A stretch of 64,000 bases of DNA from an uncultured Eubacteriales bacterium (GCA_934630515.1 CAKTVV010000001.1:226129-290128), one strand, 5' to 3'; counted from the stretch's first letter, positions 23,462 through 32,721 are shown. Made by a program: numbers and translations. Notes: generated from the letters alone by a model not told the origin.

Positions 23462-25575
23462 AACATCAGCTCCATCATCACCGTAGCCAAAAATCCGTAC
23501 AACTGCTGAAACAGCAGACACACCATCACCAGCAGGAAGATGACCGCCGCCATGCCCAGAACCGTCAGCACCCCGGTGCCGACCAGCCGGGAAAAGGAAT
23601 AATCATGCACCTTCACCAATCCGGCGATCAGCATGATCGCCGCATACAGCAGCGCCGCCGTGTGCAGGATCCCCAGAAAGGCGCTTTCGTCCGGCAGCAG
23701 CACATTCGTCAGCACCAGTCGCAGCAGCATCTCGAAGATCAGCGGCAGCAGGCTGTAGCTGGCGACCACGGCGATCTCCCGCAGCCGCCCCCGGCCGCCC
23801 ATCAGCGTGCAGACCATCCAGTTGCAGACCACAAACAGGACCACCATGCCCACGCTGCGCAGCAGCACCAGCAGCGAGTTAAAGCTCTCCGCATCGTAAT
23901 AGGTGAACATAAACCCGCCGCACAGCACCTGCAGCACCGACGCTACATAATAAGCGGCAACCGTGATCCCGCACAGCACCAGGCTGCCCTGTCCCTGCTC
24001 CTTGACCCGCTCAAACGCCAGCGCCGGATGCACCAGCGAGTAGCCCCACAGCCGCACCTCGGGGTTCTGCACCCGGGGGAGCTTCTGCCGCCTGCCCAGC
24101 ACGATCAGCACGATGATGCCGGCTGCCAGCAGCAGCGCCCCGGTAAACAGCAGGGCGAAATGGTCGTTCACAAACGCCTGCCGCTTCAACTCAAACGCCA
24201 GTGCATAGGTCTCCCGGTCATAGCCGCTGCGGGCATAACTCAGCGCCGTCTCAAAGTCGTTTTCCGCCAAATAGGCCCGGGCTAAGCCCCGGTACGCCGG
24301 CTGGCAGTTTTCATCGCTGCGGATGAGCTGCTGCCAGTTCTCCTTGGCGGCGGTATAATCGCCGTCAAGGGTCTGGGTCTGCGCCGCCAGCAGCCGGTCG
24401 CCAAACGCCGTGCGGCGGAGCACGGTCACCGTCCCGTTCATCCCGTCGCAGACCAGCACGTCGCTGCCGTTCAGCGCCAGCGCCCGTGCCGACTGGAAGG
24501 TGCCGCTTTGGGTGCCGTTCTGCAGACCGCCGCCGAAGGCGGTGAGCATATGGCACTCCTTATCATAGATGTACACCCGCCCGTATTGCGACTCCAGACA
24601 GTAGAGGAAATTTTCATCGTCCACCGCCAAGCCCACAATGTTCTGGTTGACCGGATCGCCGTCATTATAGGTGGTATTCACCCGGTCGTCGGTGAAATTC
24701 ACGTTCTCCGAGTCCAGAATGTTCTTTCCGGTGCCGGGGCTGAGCTTTTTGACCTGCCCCCGGTTCTCGTTTTTGGCGGTGAAGCCGGTAGCGGTATACA
24801 GGAACCCGTCGCTCCCCACCGCCACATCCACAAACACATAGGGCAGCGTCCGGGCGGTATTGCTTTTCTTCTCGTCGCTGACAAACAGCCGGTTCCAGAT
24901 ATTCCGGATGGTGCCGGCGATGCCGGAGGTCACCTCGTTGGCGCCGTAAAAGCCCATAAACCCGCCCTCGGCATCGTACAGCAGCATCCCGTAATAGGAG
25001 CCGTCGCTGAGGATATAGGTATATCCCCGGGCGTCCATCACCGCATGGAGCGGACGGAATTCATAATCCTCCGGAATGATGGGGGAATCCGGCAGAAGAT
25101 AGGTACGGATCAGCTCGCCCTCGGCGGTGCAGTGCAGCACCCGGGCGTGCTCCGTATCGCAGATAAACAAGGTGCCGTCGGTATGGACATACACGCTGTT
25201 GGCATCCTCATAGGTAAGCGACTCGCTCCCATCCCGGATGGCTCCGAGCTCCCGCACCAGTGCATACTGCCCATCCAGCACCAGAATCCGGGAGGAGGCG
25301 TCCAGCAGATACACATTGCCGGAGCGGTCGGTGCAGATGTCCTTCAGCTCCTTAAACTCCGCCGTACGCAGTCCGGCGGCATCCAGCACCTGCGCCACCT
25401 CATATACCGGGCGGCTGTAGGCGGCGTTGCGCTCATTCTCCTGCACCCCCTCCCAATAGGTATAGGTCTCATAGGGAACCTCCCGATAGGACCGGGCGCT
25501 GACCGGGACGGCACATACCAGCAATGCCGCTGCCGTCAGCAGACCGGCAAGGGCTCGTTTCATTCGGTTTGTCAC
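23458..25575 (-). CDS. NHL/beta-propeller, TPR and Yip1-domain membrane protein
   Basis: A 705-residue protein of unusual build. Signal-like helix ALAGLLTAAALLVCAVPVSA at the start; an NHL/beta-propeller outside the cell (about 60-400: CTDRSGNVYLLDASSRILVL, NQNIVGLAVDDENFLYCLES, RALALNGSDVLVCDGMNGTV); TPR-like helices (about 410-470: DYTAAKENWQQLIRSDENCQ, FETALSYARSGYDRETYALA); a membrane helix (ALLFTGALLLAAGIIVLIVL); and a C-terminal Yip1-type domain with about five helices (LWGYSLVHPALAFERVKEQG onwards). The start is a GTG eight bases after AGGAGG; the ATG four codons on is poorly placed. It sits between two sets of sugar permeases and is coupled to the DUF5696-like gene. A role as transport accessory or surface sensor is inferred. 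Confidence 0.75.
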   Translation of the reverse strand: MTNRMKRALAGLLTAAALLVCAVPVSARSYREVPYETYTYWEGVQENERNAAYSRPVYEVAQVLDAAGLRTAEFKELKDICTDRSGNVYLLDASSRILVLDGQYALVRELGAIRDGSESLTYEDANSVYVHTDGTLFICDTEHARVLHCTAEGELIRTYLLPDSPIIPEDYEFRPLHAVMDARGYTYILSDGSYYGMLLYDAEGGFMGFYGANEVTSGIAGTIRNIWNRLFVSDEKKSNTARTLPYVFVDVAVGSDGFLYTATGFTAKNENRGQVKKLSPGTGKNILDSENVNFTDDRVNTTYNDGDPVNQNIVGLAVDDENFLYCLESQYGRVYIYDKECHMLTAFGGGLQNGTQSGTFQSARALALNGSDVLVCDGMNGTVTVLRRTAFGDRLLAAQTQTLDGDYTAAKENWQQLIRSDENCQPAYRGLARAYLAENDFETALSYARSGYDRETYALAFELKRQAFVNDHFALLFTGALLLAAGIIVLIVLGRRQKLPRVQNPEVRLWGYSLVHPALAFERVKEQGQGSLVLCGITVAAYYVASVLQVLCGGFMFTYYDAESFNSLLVLLRSVGMVVLFVVCNWMVCTLMGGRGRLREIAVVASYSLLPLIFEMLLRLVLTNVLLPDESAFLGILHTAALLYAAIMLIAGLVKVHDYSFSRLVGTGVLTVLGMAAVIFLLVMVCLLFQQLYGFLATVMMELML

Positions 25576-25590
25576 AGCGCCATCCTCCTT

Positions 25591-26493
25591 TTATCCCTTG
25601 ATGCCTGCACTGCTCATAGCCTCCACCACGTTGCTCTGGGAGATCAGATACACGAGGATCGGCGGTATCATCATGATCACCGTGATCGCCATGGCGCTGC
25701 CGGTGCGGGCGATCCCGCCCGCCGTGATCTGCGTTACGATCTGCGGCAGCATCTTCAGCTGCTCGCTGAATATGGTGCCGTTGGGCACCGTCGCCCACAC
25801 ATCCCGGAAGAAGAACAGCGTCACCGTCAGCCACGCCGGGCGGATGATAGGCATAACGATCCGCCAGAAGATACGGAAATATCCGGCGCCGTCGATCTGC
25901 GCCGCCTCCAGCAGCGCATCGGGGATATACCCCTCCATATACTGCTTCATCAGGAACACGCCCAGCGTCGCCGCCATCTGGGGCAGAATATACACCCAAT
26001 AGGTGTCGATGAGCTTCAGCCCCGAATCGATGAGATACTGGGGGATCGACAGGGTATAGGCATTGAACATCAGCGCAAACTGGATGATCCAGAAGATCAC
26101 GTTGCGCCCCTTCAGCTTCGACTTGGACAGGGCAAACGCCGCCATCGCCGACACGATGATGTAGATCACCGTGGTGACGATGCTGACAAACAGGCTGTTG
26201 AACAGATACCGGGACAGCGGCACCTGCAGATTGGACAGCAGGTTCGGCAGGGTCACATAGTTCACCGTGGTCGGTCGCCGCACCAGAAAGGTGGGCGGAA
26301 AGATCAGCAGCTCGTCGATGGGCTTAAAGGAGGTGGAAACGGCATAGATCAGCGGCAGCACGGAAAACAGCCCCGCCGCCGTGAGAAACACGAAATACAC
26401 CACATTCCCGAACCGGGAGCGGGTGAACCGGCGGCTGTAGGCGCTGCGCTTTTTGCCCTCCCGACCCGGGAGAGCGGCTAATTTCAGCTTCAT
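25591..26493 (-). CDS. Sugar ABC transporter permease, MalG type (second importer)
   Basis: A 300-residue permease: six helices beginning VVYFVFLTAAGLFSVLPLIY, EAA loop DALLEAAQIDGAGYFRIFWR (about 190-210) with the canonical DGAG, and the C-terminus YLISQSNVVEAMSSAGIKG typical of MalG-like subunits. The preferred ATG at 26493 lies 13 bases after GGAGG, a little far; a GTG four codons earlier overlaps the stop of the preceding gene. Partner of 26502-27416 and of the chimeric binding protein. Confidence 0.9.
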   Translation of the reverse strand: MKLKLAALPGREGKKRSAYSRRFTRSRFGNVVYFVFLTAAGLFSVLPLIYAVSTSFKPIDELLIFPPTFLVRRPTTVNYVTLPNLLSNLQVPLSRYLFNSLFVSIVTTVIYIIVSAMAAFALSKSKLKGRNVIFWIIQFALMFNAYTLSIPQYLIDSGLKLIDTYWVYILPQMAATLGVFLMKQYMEGYIPDALLEAAQIDGAGYFRIFWRIVMPIIRPAWLTVTLFFFRDVWATVPNGTIFSEQLKMLPQIVTQITAGGIARTGSAMAITVIMMIPPILVYLISQSNVVEAMSSAGIKG

Positions 26494-26501
26494 AGAACCC
26501 G

Positions 26502-27416
26502 TCACCCCTCCGCCATCTTCAGAACCTTGCCGACGATCAGCCGGGTCAGCACCATCATCAGAAACAGCACCACCGAAATAGCGGCGGCATAGCCCATCTC
26601 ATAGCGCACCGTCGCCACATCGGTCAGATAGGACACGATGGTATCCACGGCGTGTCCGGCGCTGGGATAGCCCGCCAGCTCGATGGCAATGGCGCTGACC
26701 GAAAAGCTGCTTTGGATCTGCATCACGGCGCTGAACAGCAGCATGTGGTGCATCGCCGGCAGGGTGATGAACCGCAGCTCCTGCCACCGGTTGCGGATGC
26801 CGTCGATGGCGCCCGCCTCATACAGCTCGGCGCTGACATTCTGCAGACCGGAGATGTTGGACAGGAACGAAATACCCATCGACTGCCACAGCTGCACGAT
26901 GATGATGATCGGCATCAGATAGGCGGTGCTCTTCAGCCAGATGATCGGCTCGGTGATGATGCCGATGGACAGCAGCAGGCTGTTGATGTAGCCGTAGCTG
27001 TCGCCGCTGAACGCCACCTTCCAGATAAAATACGCATTCCCCACCAGCGAGGGGGCGTAAAACAGGAACGACAACAGGGTGCGGATCGCCGGAGAAAACT
27101 CATTGACGAACCACGCCAGCAGGAACGACAGCAGAAAGCCCAGCGGCCCGGCGATGATGGCGAACACCAGCGTATTTTTCACCACCGTGGGGAACACCGC
27201 ATCGTCCACAAACATCCGCCGGTAGTTGTCGATGCCCGACAGCTTGGGCAGAGAGATCATATCAAAGGAGGTAAAGCTCATAAACACCGAAGAAAGGATC
27301 GGCAGTATGGTAAAAACAAAGAAAAAGATCAGAAAGGGCAGCAGCATCGCCAGCATGGCGCCCTGTCCCTTTTCCAGTCCGAAGCGGCTGCGCTTCAGCC
27401 GGGGTACGGTTTCCAT
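26502..27416 (-). CDS. Sugar ABC transporter permease, MalF/UgpA type (second importer)
   Basis: A 304-residue permease with first helix AMLLPFLIFFFVFTILPILS, about six helices in all, and EAA loop ELYEAGAIDGIRNRWQELRF (about 212-232). AAAGGAGG precedes the ATG by nine bases. It follows the chimeric binding protein by 16 bases and its stop abuts the MalG-type gene, so binding protein and both permeases form the second ABC importer of the locus. Again no ATPase is encoded nearby. Confidence 0.92.
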   Translation of the reverse strand: METVPRLKRSRFGLEKGQGAMLAMLLPFLIFFFVFTILPILSSVFMSFTSFDMISLPKLSGIDNYRRMFVDDAVFPTVVKNTLVFAIIAGPLGFLLSFLLAWFVNEFSPAIRTLLSFLFYAPSLVGNAYFIWKVAFSGDSYGYINSLLLSIGIITEPIIWLKSTAYLMPIIIIVQLWQSMGISFLSNISGLQNVSAELYEAGAIDGIRNRWQELRFITLPAMHHMLLFSAVMQIQSSFSVSAIAIELAGYPSAGHAVDTIVSYLTDVATVRYEMGYAAAISVVLFLMMVLTRLIVGKVLKMAEG

Positions 27417-27432
27417 CGGTCTGCTCCTCCTT

Positions 27433-30237
27433 TCAGCTGTATTCCCGGATTTTGCGGGTGATCTCGCTATCCGCCGACCGGCTCCATTTCACCACGGCGT
27501 CCTTGACGTTGGCGGTGCCGTTGATGACCTCCCAGTATGCCTGATCCACCGAGCGGGTCACATAGTAGCTCCCGGGGATCTCCGGCAGCTCCTGCACCTG
27601 CGCCCACTGGTCGAGAATGCTCTGGCGGGCGTCTCCGTCCCAGGAAAGACGGCTGAACGCCTCCACATTGGAGGTCTGGGGACGCCCCAGCATCCCCAGC
27701 AGGGATTCCACATTCCGGGAATACCGCACCTGAGTGTCCGCCGAGGTCCACCACTTGAGAAACTCCCACGCCTCCTGCGGGTGAGAGGACCGCTTCACGA
27801 TCCCGCAGCCGGTGCCGGAGCCCGCTACCGTGCCGTTGCCGTCGGTGGACGGCACATTCGCCATCGCCCAGCGCCCTTTCAGCTCCGGCGCCGCATCCGA
27901 CAGGGTCAGTGACACCGAATAGGCGGCAATGCCCAGCGGCATGGTACCCACCCGGAACCGGTTATAGAAATCCGCTTCCTTCAGAAACTGATAGTCCTTA
28001 TACAGCCCCGTCCACTCCTTAAAGACCGCCAGCGCCTGCGGCGTCGTCATCGCCGTCCCGTTCAGCTCGCTGTTGTAGAGGGACAGCCCATGCTGGAGCA
28101 TCAGCGTGGGGTACAGATTCAGACTGCCGATGCCGCTGTTCACCGTCGTGGCGGTGGTGATCTGCGTATAGGGAACGTATACCTGCATATTGTTCTGCTG
28201 GATCACCGTCGCCGTTTGCAGGAACTCGTCCCAGGTCTGCGGCACCGTCAGCCCCAGCTGCTTCAGAATATCCTTGCGATAGAACAGCACAAAGAAATTC
28301 TGGCTGTCCGGCAGAGCATACGCCTTGCCGTTATAGGTATAGGGAATGTCCGCCCCCTGAGCGAACCGGGTCAGCACCTGTGTATAATCCTCAAACTGGG
28401 TGAGATCCAGCAGCGCCCCCCGCATCCCCAGATTGACCGGGTCGGTGCGGGACATATACAGGGTCATATCCGGGTAATTGTTCGCCATCAGACCGTTGAT
28501 GAGGGAGGCGTTGACCTGCTCCAGCTTGACACGGATGCCGGTCTGCGCCGTAAAGGACTCCTTGATCAGCGAATCCAGCACCATGGTCTGATCCCGTCCC
28601 CAGTTGACCCACAGCCGCAGGGTGGCGGCGTCGCCGTCGCTGCCCGCATCGGTATAGTCGGAGGTAAAGGACGCCAAAAAGCGCCGCAGCCCAAAGCCCA
28701 GCGAGGAGAAAAGGCCCACCTTGTTGAAGGTCTCCGTCTCCTGCGGCGCCGACAGGCGGATCTGATCCAGCGACAGCGGCATGACCTTCATCTCATAGAG
28801 CCAAGAGCTGACGGTGGAATAGTTGGTGTAGTAATCGGTGACGTACTGCTGCGCCGAATAGGGGCGCTCCACCATCACGTCCAAGATCCGCACCATATTG
28901 TTGATCGCCGCCACATACTGACCGCCCCGTTTTCCGGTGAAGTTCTGCATATCGGCGGCGATTGTCTGCAGCTCCTGACTGCAGGCGCTCAATTCGTCAT
29001 TCAGTCCGGGGATCTGGTTGAACAGCTCATAGTCCCGGTTGGGATCCGGCGTATCGCCGGTGATCCGCACGATGCTGATATACTGATTGCCGATGCGTTC
29101 CACCACTTGGGACAACCGGGCATAATACGCCGCCAGCTCTCCCATGGTCACCGCCAGCGACAGGGTGTGATCCCCTGCCTCCAGATACACATAGTAAGGC
29201 GTGTCCCCTTCCCCGAAGGTGTAGATCGTCCACCGGGGGTTATAGGCAAAGCGCAGGCTCTTCGCCTCCTCAAAGGGCGTTTTCCCGTCGATGCGCAGCC
29301 AGCGCAGGCTCTCGCCGTTGACCACATCCGCCTGCTTATACCGGAAGCTCAGCGCATAATAGCCCGCCGTCTCTACATGGAAATCCCAATAGACCGTCTC
29401 CGTGGGATCCTGCCAGGAGGTGCCGCCGATGTAGTTGAGCCGGGTCAGATACGGGCTCGCCGGAGACATGGAGGCATCGGAGGTATCCGCCTTGGCGATG
29501 ATGGTGGAGGAGGATTTCACTGTGGCGCTCTCCCCCTCGATCACGATGGGGGCGGCGCCGCCAGCGGCGATCGTCTGCCCCGCCACCGTCTCGGCATAGG
29601 ACAGCACCGTCTCCGGCGCCGCCAGCGTCACGCTCGCCAGCGCCAGCTCCTGCCCGCAGCCGGTGAGGGTCAGGGTGTGAGCGCCGGCGGTCACATACAG
29701 CCGATACGGCTCCGTCTCCACGCCGGTGTGGTCCGTCAGGGTGCGGGTGATAAAGCCCGTCACCTCGGTCTGCTCCGGGGACAGCTCGTTCCCCTGCTCA
29801 TCCGTGCGCACCTCCGCCGAGCGATCCTGCCACGCCCGGGGCAGCATGACCGCCTCGAACGCCTCGCAGGGATACGCCCCATCCAGCTGCACGCCCAGCT
29901 CCGGCTCCACGCCGCTCTGGGGCAGGCAGTAGGAGACCCGCAGCTCATACAGCCCCGTCTGGGGACAGTCAAAAGCGGCGGTCACCTGTCCTTTTCCGTT
30001 TTTCCAATAGAGCGCTTCTGCCGCCCCGGCATAGCCGGTCACTGCGGCGGCATCGCTGCCCTCCCGGGCAGCGAACGCACCCCCGGCGATGGACACATCC
30101 GTCACCGCCGGAGCAGCCGCCGCTTGCGTATTCTTATATTCCGCATAGGTCTCTCCCACTGCCGAAAGCACCGAGACCGCCAGCAGCACGCCGGTCGCCG
30201 CTGCAGCCAACAGGCGTTTGATGATCGTTGTGCGCAT
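27433..30237 (-). CDS. Chimeric solute-binding protein with N-terminal carbohydrate-binding-like modules
   Basis: At 934 residues, about twice the size of a normal sugar-binding protein. The signal peptide is about 1-32 (RLLAAAATGVLLAVSVLSAV), without a lipobox. Residues about 45-200 (WKNGKGQVTAAFDCPQTGLY, ELRVSYCLPQSGVEPELGVQ) and about 225-400 (IVIEGESATVKSSSTIIAKA, YWDFHVETAGYYALSFRYKQ) look like two CBM6/35-like beta modules; a helical linker follows (about 400-520); the family 1 solute-binding domain runs from about 537 to 930 (LRLWVNWGRDQTMVLDSLIK, TGIRVKLEQVNASLINGLMA). The ATG at 30237 follows AAGGGGCGG; upstream starts in frame lack a site. It serves the two permeases that follow. 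A binding protein that also grips polymer would keep substrate near the importer (inference). Confidence 0.82.
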   Translation of the reverse strand: MRTTIIKRLLAAAATGVLLAVSVLSAVGETYAEYKNTQAAAAPAVTDVSIAGGAFAAREGSDAAAVTGYAGAAEALYWKNGKGQVTAAFDCPQTGLYELRVSYCLPQSGVEPELGVQLDGAYPCEAFEAVMLPRAWQDRSAEVRTDEQGNELSPEQTEVTGFITRTLTDHTGVETEPYRLYVTAGAHTLTLTGCGQELALASVTLAAPETVLSYAETVAGQTIAAGGAAPIVIEGESATVKSSSTIIAKADTSDASMSPASPYLTRLNYIGGTSWQDPTETVYWDFHVETAGYYALSFRYKQADVVNGESLRWLRIDGKTPFEEAKSLRFAYNPRWTIYTFGEGDTPYYVYLEAGDHTLSLAVTMGELAAYYARLSQVVERIGNQYISIVRITGDTPDPNRDYELFNQIPGLNDELSACSQELQTIAADMQNFTGKRGGQYVAAINNMVRILDVMVERPYSAQQYVTDYYTNYSTVSSWLYEMKVMPLSLDQIRLSAPQETETFNKVGLFSSLGFGLRRFLASFTSDYTDAGSDGDAATLRLWVNWGRDQTMVLDSLIKESFTAQTGIRVKLEQVNASLINGLMANNYPDMTLYMSRTDPVNLGMRGALLDLTQFEDYTQVLTRFAQGADIPYTYNGKAYALPDSQNFFVLFYRKDILKQLGLTVPQTWDEFLQTATVIQQNNMQVYVPYTQITTATTVNSGIGSLNLYPTLMLQHGLSLYNSELNGTAMTTPQALAVFKEWTGLYKDYQFLKEADFYNRFRVGTMPLGIAAYSVSLTLSDAAPELKGRWAMANVPSTDGNGTVAGSGTGCGIVKRSSHPQEAWEFLKWWTSADTQVRYSRNVESLLGMLGRPQTSNVEAFSRLSWDGDARQSILDQWAQVQELPEIPGSYYVTRSVDQAYWEVINGTANVKDAVVKWSRSADSEITRKIREYS

Positions 30238-30282
30238 AGTTGTAAGTCCGCCCCTTCCGGTCACCGGTTCTGTCACAGGTCG

Positions 30283-31431
30283 TTATTTCTTCACATTCAG
30301 CTGCGATCCCGTCACCGAGGGGTCCTGATACAGCCGCACCCAATCGATGGACTGGGTCAGGGGCAGGCTCTCGTTATTGAGGATCGCCCCGTCATAGGGG
30401 AACCAGGTGGAGCCGGAGGTGAACGCCGACGCACCGGACAGCATCAGATACATGGGCAGATGATAGCAATTGGTATCGCTGTCATCGTCAAAGCTCTTGG
30501 TGGTATCCAGCGCCCAGTATTTCACATCGTCCACATACATGCTGATCTCCGTGGGCGTCCACTCAAAGCCGTACAGATGATACTCATTCGACAGATTGGT
30601 GGTATCAAAGAAAGTGAACGACTTGGACTTCTGTATCGCATTGATGTTGGTGTGCCGTCCGTCCCGATACCAGCGATGGACATTCGGCGTCACGGAATCC
30701 AGCGACGCCAACGTCTCGAACACGTCGATCTCCAGCCCGCAATAGGGGCTTTCCGGAGAATTGAGCGCCCCGCTGTTCACCAGCCAGATGGCGCTGGCCA
30801 TCTTGTTAAAGCTCATGCGGCTGCGAACCTCCAGATAGCCATACCGATAGCTCATGGTGTTTTTCGTGGTCAGCTGCGCCGCTCCGGCGTATTCGATGAG
30901 GGAGTTGGTGGGGTCATAGTAGTGAATGTATTTCGTGTTAACTACCCCGTCCTTGATCTCAAACACCTTGGACAGCTCGGAGTCTCCCTCTTCAAACGCC
31001 TTGGCACAGTAGTTTTCATCGGAATGCACAAGCACGTTCCATTTGGAGTTATCCAGCTGGCTGGAGGTGAACTCATCGCCCCAGACATACTGGTATTTTC
31101 CGAATTTCGTGCTGGTGAACGCCGTGCTGGGCTTTTCGTTATCCGCCGGCTCCCGCTTATCGTCCTCATCGGCATCGTCCTCGTCGTCATCCACCGGCTG
31201 CGGGGTCGGGATCACCGGGGTGTCGATCGTGGAGCTGTCGTCGGAGGAGGGATCCTCCGACGAGGGGTCCTCCGAGGACGGATCCGAGGAGGGAGCCGTG
31301 GGATCGCTGGAGACAGTCGAGCTGTTCGGCTTACTGGGCGTCGGCTCCTTTTTATCCTTGCAGCCGACCAGACCCAGCAAAAGCAACAGACACAGAGCAG
31401 CAGCACTCAGACGCATGACGGTTCGTTTCAT
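30283..31431 (-). CDS. GH16-family glycoside hydrolase lipoprotein
   Basis: A 382-residue lipoprotein: signal with LGLVGC (Cys24), an acidic Ser/Asp/Glu/Pro linker (about 30-105), then a GH16 beta-jelly-roll domain. The catalytic motif ExDxxE is present as EIDVFE (Glu234 nucleophile, Asp236, Glu239 acid/base), with WGDEFTSSQLDNSKWNV at the N-terminus of the domain and EYHLYGFEWTPTEISMYVDD further on. GH16 enzymes cut beta-1,3/1,4-glucans, beta-galactans such as agar or carrageenan, or xyloglucan; which one cannot be said. GGAGG sets the ATG. First gene of the 21-kb locus, with its own promoter 170 bases upstream; the leader carries a CCGCC/GGCGG hairpin (31485-31505). Confidence 0.9.
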   Translation of the reverse strand: MKRTVMRLSAAALCLLLLLGLVGCKDKKEPTPSKPNSSTVSSDPTAPSSDPSSEDPSSEDPSSDDSSTIDTPVIPTPQPVDDDEDDADEDDKREPADNEKPSTAFTSTKFGKYQYVWGDEFTSSQLDNSKWNVLVHSDENYCAKAFEEGDSELSKVFEIKDGVVNTKYIHYYDPTNSLIEYAGAAQLTTKNTMSYRYGYLEVRSRMSFNKMASAIWLVNSGALNSPESPYCGLEIDVFETLASLDSVTPNVHRWYRDGRHTNINAIQKSKSFTFFDTTNLSNEYHLYGFEWTPTEISMYVDDVKYWALDTTKSFDDDSDTNCYHLPMYLMLSGASAFTSGSTWFPYDGAILNNESLPLTQSIDWVRLYQDPSVTGSQLNVKK

Positions 31432-31600
31432 AGTCCAATCCTCCAAAAATTAGTATTTTTAGTTCTGGCGCTCACCGCCCCGTTTTCCGCCGTTTTGCGG
31501 CGGAAGCAGGGCGAACGGTAGGGGCTTGTGGTGTATTTATATCAAATCGACCAAATTTTTCCTACAAACACCACTGGAACTTTTCTATTGCGTTAGGTTC

Positions 31601-31629
31601 ATTATAGCAAGGCGCACAAAGCAATGCAA
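31601..31629 (-). promoter_or_regulatory. Sigma-A promoter of the 21-kb carbohydrate locus
   Basis: Minus strand TTGCAT (31624-31629), 17-base spacer, TATAAT (31601-31606) preceded by TGC. It lies 170 bases before the GH16 start and is divergent from the AraC-type regulator. Confidence 0.75.
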
Positions 31630-31673
31630 TGTGAATAATAATCGAAAATCTTATAAAAATTATTCTGTCGGGA

Positions 31674-31703
31674 TTGACAGCGCCCCATTGCGTGATGTAC
31701 AAT
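31674..31703 (+). promoter_or_regulatory. Promoter of the AraC-type regulator
   Basis: TTGACA (31674-31679), 18-base spacer, TACAAT (31698-31703), about 120 bases before the ATG at 31825. Confidence 0.75.
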
Positions 31704-31824
31704 ATCCACAGGCGGTACGCCGGGCTACGATCCGCCGCAGAAGCAGGGGACCGCCGGAGGGCGGCGGCGCCGCTGCCTGCCGCCTATACTGCCCGGTACA
31801 ATACTCTTCCGGGAGGTCTGCCCC

Positions 31825-32655
31825 ATGCATGAAAACCTGTACTATTTCTCCGCATACGGCGATCCGTCTCTGTTTCAGGGGGAGCTGGTGGGGCTGTCCT
31901 ATTGCGACGGCACCTATTATCAGGCACGCAAAAACTCCGACGTGACGGTGATCGAATACATCCTGAGCGGTTCCGGTACGGTGCAGGTGGACGGCGTCAA
32001 GCACACCGCCCGCGCCGGAGACGTGTATCTCCTGCCCCTCTATACCAACCATCTGTATTACAGCGACAGCCGGGATCCATGGGTCAAATACTTCATGAAT
32101 ATCCGGGGCTCCCTGCCGCCGGAGCTGATCAAAAGCTACCAGCTGGAGCTGCAATACATCTTCCACAACAGCGACACCGAGGAGCTGTTCGCCCAGCTGT
32201 ACAAAACGGCGCAGCTGGGCACCGACGCCATCGATCCGGAGCGGCAGCAGGAGCTGTTCGCCTCGCTGTTTCACCGGATCCTGATCCGGCTGCACCACAC
32301 CCGGCATACGGTGGAGCGCCCCTCCGACACCGCTACCATCAAAAGCGTGATTGACAATTCCCCCAACCGCATCTACACCATCGACGAGCTGGCGCAGCTG
32401 GTGAACCGCTCCAAGGATTACATTATCAAGGCGTTTCAGCAGTCCTACGGTATCACCCCGCACGCCTATATCATCGAGCATAAGATGCAGTCCGCCCGCC
32501 TGCTCCTGTCCAGCACCGATTCCTCGATCGAGGAGATCGCCCTGCAGCTGGGCTATAAGAACCCGGAGCATTTTTCCACGCTGTTTAAGCGGAAATGCGG
32601 GGTGACCCCCCGGAATTACCGCATTTCCCAGCGGATTCCCACAGAACGGAAATGA
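31825..32655 (+). CDS. AraC-family regulator, probable controller of the GH16 locus
   Basis: A 276-residue protein with an N-terminal cupin-like sensing domain (about 1-140: ILSGSGTVQVDGVKHTARAG, YLLPLYTNHLYY) and a C-terminal double helix-turn-helix (about 175-270: YTIDELAQLVNRSKDYIIKA, FQQSYGITPHAYIIEHKMQS and SIEEIALQLGYKNPEHFSTL then FKRKCGVTPRNYR), the AraC signature. GGGAGG lies about eight bases before the ATG. It is divergent from the 21-kb locus, the usual place for a sugar-responsive activator of such an operon. A terminator follows at 32668-32721. Confidence 0.93.
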   Translation: MHENLYYFSAYGDPSLFQGELVGLSYCDGTYYQARKNSDVTVIEYILSGSGTVQVDGVKHTARAGDVYLLPLYTNHLYYSDSRDPWVKYFMNIRGSLPPELIKSYQLELQYIFHNSDTEELFAQLYKTAQLGTDAIDPERQQELFASLFHRILIRLHHTRHTVERPSDTATIKSVIDNSPNRIYTIDELAQLVNRSKDYIIKAFQQSYGITPHAYIIEHKMQSARLLLSSTDSSIEEIALQLGYKNPEHFSTLFKRKCGVTPRNYRISQRIPTERK

Positions 32656-32667
32656 ACCACGGCGCAA

Positions 32668-32721
32668 AGCAGCCGCTCCGCCCCTGCACAAAGCAAGGAC
32701 GGAGCGGCTGCTCCGATTTTA
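32668..32721 (+). terminator. Terminator of the AraC-type gene
   Basis: AGCAGCCGCTCCG and CGGAGCGGCTGCT form a 13-bp stem (19-base loop) followed by CCGATTTT, 12 bases after the stop codon. Confidence 0.75.

Noticed and set aside
28090..31521. 1143-codon open frame on the plus strand
   Set aside because: Antisense of the chimeric binding protein and GH16 genes; no protein-like segments. The same holds for the long plus-strand frames at 21995-23509, 24508-26481, 40304-42769 and 52044-54344.
31447..31824. A gene in the gap between GH16 and the AraC regulator
   Set aside because: Only promoters and a leader hairpin are seen; short frames have no ribosome binding site.
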